64,000 nucleotides of DNA from Incurvaria masculella (Eukaryota > Arthropoda > Insecta > Lepidoptera > Incurvariidae): NCBI GenBank assembly GCA_946894095.1, contig OX335645.2:19181001-19245000 (forward strand), given 5' to 3'. This document shows positions 47,430 to 58,581 of the stretch, one piece after another; position 1 is the first letter of the stretch, and each line of letters begins with the position of its first letter. A model generated the notes under the pieces. It was given only the letters and a program-made list of their open reading frames with translations. It did no database searches and was not told the origin of the DNA. A program made the position numbers and the translations under genes.

Positions 47430-47591
47430 CTAGTATGTGAAGATGATGGAGCGTATGAGTCCGTCGCGCACTGAGTCACTTGTCTGTCCGATGCCAAAGT
47501 TGAAGAAGACGGACTCGGCGGCGACCTGCTGCGCGCACGTGCCCATCGGGTACCACCCCACCTTGTTGAACACTATGCCAACCTTGTACAC
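47430..47591 (-). CDS. BTB-BACK-PHR exon 8
   Basis: The exon is 162 nt including TAG at 47432-47430; acceptor acattacag|gtgtac. It encodes VYKVGIVFNKVGWYPMGTCA and ends RDGLIRSIIFTY, the final strands of the PHR domain. Confidence 0.93.
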   Translation of the reverse strand: MYKVGIVFNKVGWYPMGTCAQQVAAESVFFNFGIGQTSDSVRDGLIRSIIFTY

Positions 47592-50500
47592 CTGTAATGT
47601 ATGCAACAGCTTATGATGTTTATTTCCGCATTTTTTAAGAAACATCAACAACATTACTACTGATTCTTCATAGACGTTACTCTGTCAAATTTGACATTCG
47701 GTCCATACATTTTATGTGAAAACTGACAGTCGAAAGACATATTTTGGCTAAGCCAAGTACGAGTAACATCTATGAATCTCAGCATTAGAATGTTTGAAAC
47801 TTGTCAAAGTTAACAAAATTAAGTTGAAATTCACCCTCTGCAGAGGTATTTCTCCCAAATTACCACCTGGGGTCCAGAATGTACTCCCTACCGAGTTGTT
47901 TCAATCAAAGTACAACCCAGGGTCCTTCAAAGATAGTGTGAGAAAAGACTGACCGGCCGGCAGTTTTCGCGGCCCTCATGCAAGCCGTTGGGCGTCTGGT
48001 GTACGCCATCATTTTGTTATTATCAGACTATAAAGTCACTTCATTTAATTATGTTGCTGTGTTGATTTTAATAGTAATGCGTTCAGTTCAAAATTATATG
48101 CAAGTCATCATTCAATTCTTAATTTTAGAATGTTCACAACACAATTTGATTGATATTAAAGTACAACACATACAACATCTGTTTACTTTCGACAGGTAAC
48201 AAAAATCGATGATAAGTTTGGGAACAAAATTTTACATGAACAAAGACATGGGGTAATGATGTTCATATGGGACAATCGCTAACACAGCATCTTTAATAAT
48301 GAGCTTTTCGTTTACTTGATTTAATTTATGAAGGCAAAGAAAGTGCCTTCATTTAGCATAAGTTATCAATGTAATGCATACCTTATTCCTCTGTATGTAA
48401 ACTGGGCGATTGAACATAATGTCAAGCAGGCAACGGTAGGGCACGCGGCTAGTGTAGTGCGTGTAGGTGAGACGTGCACCGTCGGCGTCCAGCAGGTGAG
48501 CGTACAGGAGCTCCGAGTAGCCGCTCGCTCCGCTCCCGCTACCGCAGCCCCCCACCAGACCCGCCACCGCACTCTCCTCGCTCAGCACTTGTGTCGGCAC
48601 CTGAGAACAGTGTGTAGGGTGAGACATGCGAACTCGTCCCGCCACCGCACTCCTCGAACGATTCCTTTACGAAGTCGACAGAAGGCAAAGGTGGGATGGC
48701 AAGGTTGTTGTATATGTTGTCTATCAGATGCGCCATCTTGTTTCCGCACTCCGCCCAACAGATTTAAATTCAAGGGAATTTGCGACTGGAAAATCCAGTT
48801 TGTCTTTCTGCCCCAGCTAGTCAATGTTGCGGTTTCAGGTAATTGGTGACGACATACAAAAACATTCAAATTCTAGGTTTTTAGCTTTTGCTTCTCCCCA
48901 CATCTTCACTCACATTTACACTCATAAAAACTAAAAAAAATTTTATGCGACCTAACATGGATGGCTAATACCACACAACTACCGTTATGATGTTAGCCCA
49001 ATACACAAAATTCACGGAGGAATTAGGTGCCATGCCAGGACGTTCCTTTTATGAGCACGGAAACATTGAACTGAATGGAAAACACGGACAATTTTTCATT
49101 GCCGCTTCGACCATCTTTTCATCCAATGCGTAAATCTAAATCGTAAATCTTGTAAACTGTTCTATCTGCATATGTATGTGTAAATAAATAAAATAAAAAA
49201 ATAAATTTAAAAAATGCGATGGTACCACCCGGGCCGGCTTAAACCCTACCACCTAGTAGGGGAAGGGGACCTAAAGTTTTACATGGATTCCGAACCATGG
49301 AGCAGCTCGCATTCGCACTTATCAAACTCGAAAAGAGAAAGACAGTAGTGCATGTCGGAATTGAACCCAGGCCTCTGGTACGCTAGGCCAGTCCCCGCGC
49401 CACTAGGCTACGAGCCGCTCATATGGTATCTAAAATCCAGACGCATACTCACGCCTCAATGATTACACAATTTACACACTCAAAAGGAAATAAATGAATC
49501 GGTCACCTGCACTCCCAGCAGACAGATGTTCTTATCCACCATGAAGGTGACGGAGCAATCGAGCACACTGGTGTTCAGGCAGTCGGTGTGCTGTATGATG
49601 GGCCGCTGGCAGTATATCTTGGAGAAGTCCGCGGCGTGCCGCTCCACATGCTCGGGCAGGGTGTGCACGGAGAGCGTGGGCGGGTGCGGGGCCGCCGCGC
49701 TCGGCAGCAGCTGGAGGCCTTGGCTGAAGGCGGGCTGCAGCAGTGCGCTGGCCACAGGTCGCACCGTGCTGGTCGGCTTGCTGCAAGGGTGCTCCACCAT
49801 CACGGGACTCGGCGTGTCTACAGTGAAGGTGGCCATCTGGAATGTGCATACACGTCGCATTATGAGATGTGTATAGGAATTTTTTTTATGCAAATTACGG
49901 TTCTTGTAGGAAGGCATGGTAAAGCATCAAAAAGCTGCGATAACTGATAATAATAATTTCACAGAACCGATCTGGACTCCTTGCAAGGTTTTGGCTTTGA
50001 TTGGACAGTTCGGAAAGTGTAACATATATAATCACACCTAGCCTGTATTGGTTAGGATTGGGACAGCTGAATCTAGAATCGATTCGATGATCGTCAAGAA
50101 AAAATGGCTCAGACTAACCCATCACGGGGAATTTGGTCGTCATTGAACGCACTGTAAAACAATATAATTCTAAATGCTCCCATATTTCAAGAGAAATATT
50201 ATGGGATGTAAAATTAAATAATAATATAAATAAAAAATAAATTATTTATATATAAATAATTAAAAATAAATTAAATAAAGAGAACTACCCAAGGACTGGA
50301 AACAAGCTGTAGTTGTACCAATTTATAAAAAAGGTGATAAGCTTGCACCCGTAAACTACCGCCCTATAAGTCTAACTAGCTTAGTATGTAAAACCATGGA
50401 AAAAAATGTAATTGAAAGGGTTAGACTTTTCCTATCGCAGGAAAACATTATTATTGCAGAACAACATGGATTTGTCCCCAGAAGATCGACGGTTACGAAT

Positions 50501-53500
50501 CTACTTACATGTGTAGACAAGTGGACTTTGAATTGGAATGACCGTCGACCAACCGATGTAGTCTACTTAGATTTCCAAAAAGCATTTGATCGCGTCCCTA
50601 TAAAAAGATTGATACATAAGCTGGAACACTTTGGAATAAGAGGTAAGCTGTTGAATTGGCTTAAAAACTTTTTAAGTGAACGAACGTTCAGAGTGAGAGT
50701 GGGCGATGAATTATCAGGCCCACACGAAGTTCTAAGTGGGGTGCCGCAAGGCTCGGTAATCGGGCCCGTTGCGTTTGGCATATTTCTAACAGACCTTGGA
50801 GCTCTCCTCAATATGGAATCAGCCTTCTTTGCGGACGATGTAAAAATTTTTTCGGATCCACTCATTGCCCACCAAGCTATTCAAGATGACCTAAATAGGG
50901 TTGTCCAGTGGACCAAGGATTGGCTTATTTCATTAAACCCCGAAAAATGCACTGTGTTACATATTGGTCCTAAAAACCCCCATTGCAGCTACACAATTGA
51001 TGATCACGAATTAAAATCAGTCACATCACAAAGTGACCTCGGAGTAACTATATCTTACGACCTTAAGTGGGACCTACACATAACTGAAACAGTGAAATTT
51101 ACAAACTCCCTGCTTTACATGATCCGAAAAGCATTCTCTATTATTACTCCGGAGTTATTCATCAAGCTATATAAGATATATGTGTGGCCACTTCTTGAAT
51201 ACGCCTACCAAGTTTGGAGCCCCTACTTCAAGAAGGATATAGATATACTTGAAAAAGTCCAAAGACGAGCAACAAAGATGGTAGTTATGAGGACCGACTA
51301 AAGCTATTAGGCCTCACAACACGCAGACAGCGTGGGGATCTTATCGAAACATATAAAATACTGCATGATTCCTATGATGTCAATAATTTCAAAACAATGT
51401 ACATATTTAACACTAACGAAAGGCTACGCGGTCACTCGCTAAAGACAAATCGCACCCTAGCATCAACAAATCCTCGACAACATTTCCTAACAAACAGAGT
51501 TGTGGATAATTGGAACGGCCTACCTGAGGAAATGGATCTTTACTTAAAATAAAATATATATATAAATTTATATATAAATAAAAAAAAAATTCAACAATAA
51601 ATAAATAAATAAGTGCAAGTGCTTAAAAACAAAAGTGCCAGTGCATAAAAATAAGTGCACGCATCAGCATAATACTGCTAGTGCATTACAATATAATAAT
51701 AATAATAATAAAGTAGATTGTTATAAAAAATCGAATCTGAAACACATTAGGACATCACTAATCGATTAGTACTCGAGCTGTCAAAAGTTAAATAAATGGT
51801 TGGAAAGGTTAATTCCACCTGGTTTAGTAGCGTCGTATGAAATAATAAAAATTTTTAAGCAGCAGTTAAAACTAGCTCGCGTTAATAGTCCGGTTTAATG
51901 TAGCCGTGTCCATTTAACGGTTCTGGCATGGCACCTAGTTCCTTCGTAAAATGCGGTGTGTTGGGCTAATATCACGACATTAATAGGTGTTGTATTGTCC
52001 ATTCACGTACAGTTCCATAAATATAAATTAGTTGAAATTACTATTAATGTGAATCTGCGCAAAGCTGTATCTGTTTTAAATTTCATTCAACACAGTGAGC
52101 ATTCATTTGGAACCTAAGCAGGATGTAAGAAGTATAGTATTCAAATCAAATTAATTGCCATGACGAAGTCATAACGAAACTTCACAGGATTGTGATATAA
52201 AAAATGCCATGCTTATATAATTTGCATAAGAGAATGCTCACATTACTAGTGCTGTTAATGCCGATGAGCGGCTTCCGTGGCACGCGGCACGTGGAGAAGC
52301 CGACGGGCATGGCAATGTCAGAGCTGCTGGAGAGGATGTTCATGAGCACGGCAAACGACTCCGACTCGGTGAGCAGCGACGAGAGCGCGGGGCCTTGCGC
52401 AAACTGCTGCGGTGTCAGCGTCAGGAAGCGGATCTGCTCCACGGCGCAGCGGATCGACTGCTTCTCCTTCACGTCTGCGTGCCAACATATCAAATTTTAT
52501 AAACATTTCATTCCGTCAATCTTAAACTTCTGATAGTTCAGCAAAGAACCCACAAAGAAAAGGCACATGTCCATTATTGGAATTTTTCGTCCACGTACAT
52601 TTCACACTCTCCTGATCTCGGGGAAACCAGCGTAAAATATGAGAGGGTTTGATCAATTCTATCTAAAGACTATTCGCTAAAGTGATTATTTGTTAAGGTG
52701 GCCCTTGCCGACGGGACTAACTTATTCGCGGGCTCAGCACAAAATCGAACAATCATTCGCTCTGGCACTGTCCGTTTTAAAGAACAAGACAGACTTCGTG
52801 ATGAGGAGGATGCATCATGTCCACAAAGCAAACAATGCGCATAGTGTTTGATTTGGTCAGGTTTACAACTTTTTAAATTATAAAACGACTTGTAGCCAAA
52901 AGTAAATCATGAATGATGAATCAACAATCAAACAAAAACTAAACTCATTTTGAATCTTCATGGAACAAGCTAGGCTTGATGACTAAAGTTGTTTAGATGT
53001 TTTTAATTGATCCTTGAATTTACAATTCCAATGGCCATCAAGCTGTTGTAGTATAATTTTGGATCCACAACGAGAAATATGTGCATGATCTTCTTTCCAC
53101 GTTTGTATGGGGAGTTGAGCGGGAAGACCTTTATTAAAATTCTCATAAATTTGGGAGTTTCGCCTTTATTCCCAAACTGCATAAATCTATAGCCCTATAC
53201 AATAATAATTTATTTATATAGAGTTTTGAACATTCTGCATATATTATTCAAAAAGCTATCAAACCTATCTATTGAACTTATAAAAAACCTCACGCACATT
53301 TAAGGTGGCCCAACCCGCTCATCTCCCCATACAAAAGGGGAAAGAAGATCACGCCTATATTTCTTGTCAGAGATCCAAAATGTTGCTCAAAATAGCTTTA
53401 TTTAATTGAACTAGATGTCTGATGACCATTGGCATTGTAAAATTGTGTTTAGTTTCCAAGTTATAACGTCCGAAAGTTCGGATTTTTCGCGCGTTTTATA

Positions 53501-56500
53501 CAATAACTTTGGAGGTGGATTACGCAATGATTAAGTAATAATATCTTAAAAAGATTAGTCATCAGACATAGCTTATTTAATCAAGATTTATAATCTACTT
53601 GGTTTTTGTTAGATTTTTGACTACAGCGGTCGTGGTTTACTTTTAGCTATAAGTCGTTTTGAAATTAAAATTTTCGTAAATCTTACCAAATCATACACTA
53701 TGCACATTGTCTTTTTTGTGGACATGTTGCATCTTCCTCATCACGGAGCCTGTCTTATTCTTAGAAAGAGAGAAGGTCCCAGAGCGCAACAGCTCGGTTT
53801 TGTACCGTGCCCGCAAATGAGTTGAGGCCGCCGGGTTGGGCCACCTTAAGACACACAATGTGTACATGAATTGCATGTTTTCCTTCTACTTCATAGTAGC
53901 TAGAATGTGTACGTTTGTAAATATTCTGGCAGTGATACAAATTCAAGAATATTTCCGACAGTGTGTTAGTAATGTGATGACGTTAGGCTGGACATTCAAT
54001 TTTGGCTCAGGGTCAAGGTTGGACGTTTTACGTCAATGGACACATAAAAAAGTATATTAGGGAAATGTTGACGATGAAAACGTCTTATTTCCAACCATGC
54101 CCAAAAGTGTCCCAAAATACAGTAAGTATGATTACCTGCCAACTTTAGCTATACCGAAAATACTACTGGTAACCTACATTTATGTTACGCTCCATTTACA
54201 TCAAAGAGTGGCTATACGGATGTATATGGATATTTTTCAGGATTTCAGGACTGTTCAGTCCGTAAACTAGATCAAGTAAACTGGGGGCGGTGAAAGTGTG
54301 AATGAAATATCGTCGTGTGTTCGAGTAGTAAGATTTGTCAATGAAGTCTTGTTTGCCACAAGTGTTGACTCAAAGTGCATTGCTCCTTGCATTCAACAGT
54401 ACATAAATTCATAAGCATTGAGACAGAAAGAAACGGTTTCAGTTTCTTTATTCCTCCATTACATGCATATTACACACTTGGATTCGTATTTCTTTTTCTG
54501 GTGTTTCTGAAACTTCTGGGGAAGAAGAAACGACGAGAAACTTGCCGGGCTTGTCATTATTTTTTATGATAAGCTAGTAGATTACATTGTACTACTTTTG
54601 AGGGGCAAATGTGTTGTTCTTTAAGTATTTTATTTTTATCGGTTAACAAGCTATTCTTTATAATGTTTGTATATCATGGGCATTTTGGGCACGGGTAATT
54701 TTTTTTGGTAGCTTTCAATTTTAATTCATTAAATCAACTGGCCCCAATTTATAATCATGACATCATACTAAGCAAGTCCGACAAAAGTAACCTAAAGACT
54801 GCAAAATAAGTTTCTTAGACAAGGAGGACAAAATAACACTTGTTAGCTTTCATAATGGTTTACGTCATAGATTTAGTATGTTGCTCTGCGACGGGGTTAC
54901 GCTAAATATTGAAGGAGAAATTAGAGATTCAGAATTCATTAATTTAGTAATAATATGCAAGGGTGTGTTTGTAGATTCGTCCTTCTTTCAGGCAACTAGG
55001 GACCAACGTCCCATACGTTGAGAGATATTATTATATAGAGACTTTTTATGGACCAGAGAGTGACAAAGGCTACTTATATACTAGAAAAAAATTCTACATA
55101 TATTTTCACGAGAGGAGCCGAGCACCGCATCTATTATTTAATAAACCAACATACCCTTCCCCTTCGCACACTCTCCAGAGCTGCAGGAAGTCTCGTCGGG
55201 CACCACCTTGCACGTAGAGCTCTCCTGCTGAGCCTCGGGAGCTTCCGGGGGACTCTCGCAGGTCTCCACGTTCACCACCTGCACAAAATAAACTGCTGAA
55301 TTGCATTGAATATAAACATTTTAGAGCAGCTAAACAATGGACTCTTAAAATGTATTGAAAAGTCATTTATTTGCAAAGATTACTGATAATAAAACTACTA
55401 CACCCTTGTGCACAACTAATTAGAAGTAAACACATGCATACTTATATATCAAAACTTCTTTATGTGAAATAAAAGGTATAACAGTTTGGAAATTATATAT
55501 ATTTTAATTTCCTACAGTCATACCAGCACCTGTAAAACTTAGTACGAGATTAGCACCGAAATAACCATACCAAAACCGGTTTAGTCCGGCGGATTAAAGT
55601 TAGTCGGCCCACTCTGAATACACCTGCTAGGGTACTGTATGCTGGTGGAACAGAAATAGATTTTATTGGAACCACAGTATTAGAAAATTTAATATGTGGC
55701 GAGTGGTAGCAAAGCATCCCACGCAAAAACTGAGGGACCAGGGTTATTATCTACAAGCCATGTTATAGTGACACAGTAAAAAAATTGTGACCATAATGCA
55801 TCCAATACAAACCCCGGGTAGGCAGTGTTCGATCCACGCCCCATTCATGCACCACTCTCTTTCTTTTTTCGAGCTGTTCCATGGTTCGGAATCCATGGAA
55901 AACTGTAGGTCACTTTCCTCTATTAGATGGTGCGGGTAAGTTTGACCGGGTTGGCAACATTGCATTGAATGAAAAGATGGTAATGTTTTCCATGGTAATG
56001 TCGTAATACCACACCATCCATGTTCAGTTACACAAAAAAAGTGTTATTATCAGGGAACCTACGATTAGGTGAAAAAATATTTATAGTGTTTGTGTTGAAC
56101 AATAAAACAATAACAAACATTGAACAATAAACTATGGCATACCTTGGAAGTGGAGGGCTCCGGGGTCTGTTTGTCACAGACGGGGCCTGGTGACTCAGCC
56201 TTGCTCTTGCCCTGTGCGTTGGCGTACCGGACCGCCGCTTCGAACAGGTCCAGTTCACTGTCGATGGTGAGGTAGTCGAGCGAAAACACCGTCATCATGG
56301 TATTCAGATCCACTTCCTCGAAGCTGCTGTCTGCCAGCACCTCCTTGGTGTTGGTGCAGATAATCTGGAACGATTGTATGGATTTTATGGATTGCATAAG
56401 GCCGGCTTTGTGTTGCTTCATCCCATTTTATCCAACATAAATTGCCTCAGCCATTAGGTAGTGGATTTGGCATGGATTGCATTAAATATAAACATTTTAG

Positions 56501-58539
56501 AGCAGCTAAACAATGGGAATCTTAAAATCAGGGTTAAATTTTCAGTGAGGCATAGGCAAATACAAGGGAAAATCATCACTGTGACTGCCTTGCCCTCCAG
56601 GGAGAGATTTCCTAGACGTGATATGGTAAAACATTGCATAATCAGCAATATAGCTTAGTACAATATTTGCAGAATCTAATTTAAGTTCACTGTATTACAG
56701 GAGAAAATTTAAAATGTCTGTTTACTTGTGCAATGCAAATTAACATAAAATGTATATGGATACAATATAAATTAATCCATTGTTGTTTTTTTAGTCACCA
56801 TACAGAAGAGGTGGCTTAGATATATATTTAATCGAACAATTTCTTTAGCTATAAAACAAAAGATGTATGGCATGGCATATACATATCGAAGGGATTTAAG
56901 CGGTAGATCCCCTATAGTTCCCATTTCTTCGCACCTGTATGCACTTATCCATCAACACCGACTCCTCGAAAAGACGTGCGAACTCATACGCTCGGCACGC
57001 ATTCTTGGGATAGAGGTCGGACCAGAGGTACTTGGTGCACTCCTTCACAAGGTGCGGCAGCATGTACTTCTTTGCGCCGTAGCACAACTCGCACGCCTTG
57101 TCAAACGAGCTGATGTTTATGTTGTCCGTGTAAATGTATCTGAGAAATAAGAATATTTACATCCCACCACAATTTACAGATTCGTGATTGTATCATGTAG
57201 CACTATATTATCTCGTATGTCCGTAAGGCCTGGGGAGCGAGGTAATCGATTTTAAAAAATACATATTTCAATATGGGGGCAGGTCTGTGAGGGCAATGAA
57301 ACGGTCTTTCAGAAAGCAAGGAGACTTGTTTTAGAACGCAATTAGAAAAAAAGTTTCGGTTCCTTTATTTCCTCTATTAGATGTATATTACATACTCGGA
57401 TTCGTGAAAATGTTTTTCACGGTTCAATTACCTCTGGCGTAGAAGAACCAACAAAGAAACTTTGCCAGGTTTGTCATATTTATTTCCTTGATACTTATAA
57501 ACTAGTTTACAGTGTTAGCTACTGCTAACAAAGAACAACAATATATACAATGGTGAAGAACCAACTCTTGACTACCATAATGACATCTTTTTAGGGTTCC
57601 GTACCCAAAGGGTGAAAACGGAACCCTATTACTAAGCCTCCGCTGTCCGTCCGTCCGTCTGTCACAGGGATGTATCTCGGAACCGTAATAGGTAGGCGGC
57701 TGAAATTTTCACAGAATGTGTATTTATTTTGTCGCCATAACAAATAGGTAAAATAAAAAAATCATAAAAATTAAAGGGGTGTCCCATACAAAAAAACGTG
57801 ATTTTTTGTACGATGGTACGGAACCCTTCGTGTTCGAGTCCGACTCGCACTTGGCCGGTTTTTTATAATCACCGTATCTTCCATAATTATAATTTTAACT
57901 ATTTAGGTGTAAAAAGCCATCGTCATTTTTTATACTATAAGGTAGTATCAACATAGTCAATAAATATAATTCATATTCCCCCAAAACCCAAAGGGTGCCA
58001 ATGGAACCCTATACTAAGCCTTTGCTGTCCATCCGTCACAGGGCTGAAATTAAAACTGAAATGTTCACAGAGTGTGGTTTTTATTTTGCCGCTTTAACAA
58101 CGAACAGGTACTAGACCTGGACAAAAGAAGCTGAAGGGTTCCTCAGCTTAATAATTGAAGGGATAAGACATTTAATGGAGTGTTTCCCATATCGACACTG
58201 GATTATCATAAAATTTGATTATAGCTAGATGGCCGATTGGTGATAGTAGCATATAAAAAAAGACAAATTACTGACTCACTCTAATAATGCCTTGAATGCA
58301 TCCGGTTGCACGTCCAGAATGGGTATGGGGTCATTCCGCTCGGCCATGCCGCCGTAGAACATGGCCTCGAACACGGGCGACGCCATTGCGAGCAGCAGCT
58401 TGTGCCCACGCACCAGCAGCTGGTGCGGCTCCGCTCCCACAAGGAATGTGCAGTCCGACCACTGTGCCGACGTCAGCAGCTGTGCGCCACGTTGCTTCAT
58501 CTCCGTGCATGCCAGCTGCCAGTCCCCTGCCTCCCCCAT
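47430..58539 (-). CDS. BTB-BACK-PHR protein (BTBD1/2/3/6-type), complete
   Basis: Probably a Cullin-3 substrate adaptor, the usual role of this domain set. Exons in gene order: 58539-58280, 57139-56935, 56364-56143, 55278-55155, 52474-52242, 49836-49507, 48600-48382, 47591-47430; 1,755 nt, 584 residues plus stop, with all phases matching. The BTB domain is about residues 5-110 (SDCTFLVG, VRGHKLLLAMASPVFEAMFY, LLEYIYTD). BACK follows (ACELCYGAKKYMLPHLVKEC, LDLFEAAVRYA), and a C-terminal PHR domain (TDCLNTSVLDCSVTFMVDKN to DSVRDGLIRSIIFTY). The start is the first ATG after an in-frame TAG at 58581-58579, in the order GDWQ as in relatives. A non-coding 5' exon cannot be excluded. BTBD1, 2, 3 and 6 cannot be told apart here. 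Confidence 0.92.
48382..48600 (-). CDS. BTB-BACK-PHR exon 7
   Basis: The exon is 219 nt, 73 codons: acceptor ctgttctcag|gtgccg, donor aataag|gtatgc. It encodes VPTQVLSEESAVAG, a Gly/Ser loop, SELLYAHLLDADGARLTYTH and DIMFNRPVYIQRNK, the middle of the PHR domain. Confidence 0.93.
48937..49421 (-). mobile_element. tRNA-headed SINE, interrupted by a later insertion
   Basis: Minus-strand copy: the tRNA-like head is at 49421-49350 (cgagccgctc edge) and the tail ends at the t-run near 48937. The body is split at 49131-49212 by an unrelated 82-bp insert, bounded by direct repeats AATGCG (49125-49130 and 49213-49218). It lies in the BTB-gene intron 48601-49506. Confidence 0.87.
49131..49212 (+). mobile_element. 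82-bp insert in SINE, probable LINE 3' end
   Basis: The sequence from taaatctaaatcgtaaatct to the A-rich ataaaataaaaaaataaatt lies between AATGCG duplications. An A-rich 3' tail with a short target duplication fits a severely 5'-truncated retrotransposon insert. Confidence 0.7.
49507..49836 (-). CDS. BTB-BACK-PHR exon 6
   Basis: The exon is 330 nt, 110 codons: acceptor cattccag|atggcc, donor gtgcag|gtgacc. It begins MATFTVDTPSPVMVEHPCSK, continues through a Pro/Ala/Ser-rich linker of about 60 residues, then ADFSKIYCQRPIIQHTDCLN and DKNICLLGVQ, the start of the PHR domain. Confidence 0.93.
50276..51560 (+). mobile_element. 5'-truncated CR1/Kiri-like LINE, in BTB-gene intron
   Basis: The element starts inside the RT (LPKDWKQAVVVPIYKKGDKL and VNYRPISLTS). 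It has VVYLDFQKAFDRVP, LSGVPQGSVIGPVAFGIFL and AFFADDVKIFSDP, so all RT catalytic motifs are visible. It continues YAYQVWSPYFKKDIDILEKV. At about 51280 the frame shifts, and GSYEDRLKLLGLTTRRQRGD, RLRGHSLKTN and HFLTNRVVDNWNGLPEEM follow. CR1-group assignment is from memory. It is antisense to the host gene. Confidence 0.85.
50396..51301 (+). pseudogene. Reverse transcriptase frame of the CR1-like LINE
   Basis: The longest open part is 301 codons and holds the RT palm motifs LDFQKAFD and FADD. It lacks an endonuclease and the start of RT. It runs into a stop at 51299-51301 because of a 1-nt frame change plus loss of a few residues between RRATKMV and the next block. Confidence 0.82.
51893..52024 (+). 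mobile_element. SINE tail fragment in BTB-gene intron
   Basis: It matches the shared SINE 3' body (ttaatgtagccgtgtcc, tctggcatggcacctagttc, tgttgggctaatatcac, gtccattcacgtacag). It is 5'-truncated and diverged. Confidence 0.75.
52242..52474 (-). CDS. BTB-BACK-PHR exon 5
   Basis: The exon is 233 nt. The acceptor ggcacgcag is followed by AC, which completes GAC with the G of exon 4, then VKEKQSIRCAVEQIRFLTLT, PQQFAQGPALSSLLTESES and FSTCRVPRKPLIGINSTSN. This is the C-terminal half of BACK. The donor is aat|gtgagc. Confidence 0.93.
52693..53134 (+). mobile_element. TTAA MITE family A, copy 6, diverged
   Basis: It begins TTAAGGTGGCCCTTGCCGAC and keeps family landmarks in order to gatcttctttccacgtttgt and gttgagcgggaagacc. 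It has several internal deletions. It faces copy 7 across about 165 bp in the BTB-gene intron 52475-55154. Confidence 0.82.
53300..53849 (-). mobile_element. TTAA MITE family A, copy 7, full length
   Basis: Minus-strand copy of 550 bp from TTAAGGTGGCCCAACCCGCT to gggttgggccaccTTAA. Both ends carry TTAA and the terminal inverted repeat. Confidence 0.9.
53850..55154. other. BTB-gene intron 4, remainder
   Basis: No gene is recognised. Bases 54432-54560 (tttcagtttctttattcctc, ttacacacttggattcgtat, gagaaacttgccgggcttgt) belong to the dispersed repeat also seen at 40215-40275 and 57351-57500. Confidence 0.4.
55155..55278 (-). CDS. BTB-BACK-PHR exon 4
   Basis: The exon is 124 nt: acceptor ttttgtgcag|gtggtg, donor gaagg|gtatgt. 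It encodes VVNVETCESPPEAPEAQQES and STCKVVPDETSCSSGECAKG K, an acidic, Ser/Cys-rich stretch within the BACK region. It looks like a disordered loop rather than fold. Phases on both sides fit exactly. Confidence 0.88.
55775..56040 (+). mobile_element. Diverged tRNA-headed SINE
   Basis: It contains ttcgatccacgccccattca, gctgttccatggttcggaat, accgggttggcaacattgc and atccatgttcagttacac followed by an A run at 56033-56040. A stretch of the body is missing near 55990. It lies in the BTB-gene intron 55279-56142. Confidence 0.75.
56143..56364 (-). CDS. BTB-BACK-PHR exon 3
   Basis: The exon is 222 nt, 74 codons: acceptor atcgttccag|attatc, donor tccaag|gtatgc. It encodes IICTNTKEVLADSSFEEVDL, FSLDYLTIDSELDLFEAAVR and a Pro/Ser-rich end. 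This is the BACK core. Confidence 0.93.
56935..57139 (-). CDS. BTB-BACK-PHR exon 2
   Basis: The exon is 205 nt: acceptor ttatttctcag|atacat, donor atacag|gtgcga. One base completes GAA, then YIYTDNINISSFDKACELCY, GAKKYMLPHLVKECTKYLWS and CRAYEFARLFEESVLMDKCI. This is the BTB end and BACK start. Confidence 0.94.
57588..57866 (+). repeat. Dispersed ~290-bp repeat, copy 5
   Basis: A well-preserved plus-strand copy from tttttagggttccgtaccca to cgactcgcacttggccggtt, in the BTB-gene intron 57140-58279. Confidence 0.88.
57980..58112 (+). repeat. Dispersed ~290-bp repeat, partial copy 6
   Basis: Only the first part is present (aacccaaagggtgccaatgg, actaagcctttgctgtccat, tattttgccgctttaacaac). It is more diverged than the neighbouring copy 5. 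Confidence 0.75.
58280..58539 (-). CDS. BTB-BACK-PHR exon 1
   Basis: The exon is 260 nt from ATG 58539-58537 to the donor ttaga|gtgagt. It encodes MGEAGDWQLACTEMKQRG, WSDCTFLVGAEPHQLLVRGH, KLLLAMASPVFEAMFYGGMA and DAFKALL, the BTB fold. An acceptor-like gcgatag at 58581-58579 would allow a longer N-terminus (DYHSVHEPVRLQQ) if an upstream exon exists. Confidence 0.9.
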
Positions 58540-58581
58540 CTGTTGCAACCTCACCGGTTCATGCACCGAATGATAATCCTA

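Noticed and set aside
50396..51301. 301-codon open frame as a host gene
   Set aside because: It is a reverse transcriptase with LDFQKAFD and FADD motifs, 5'-truncated and frame-shifted, lying antisense in an intron.
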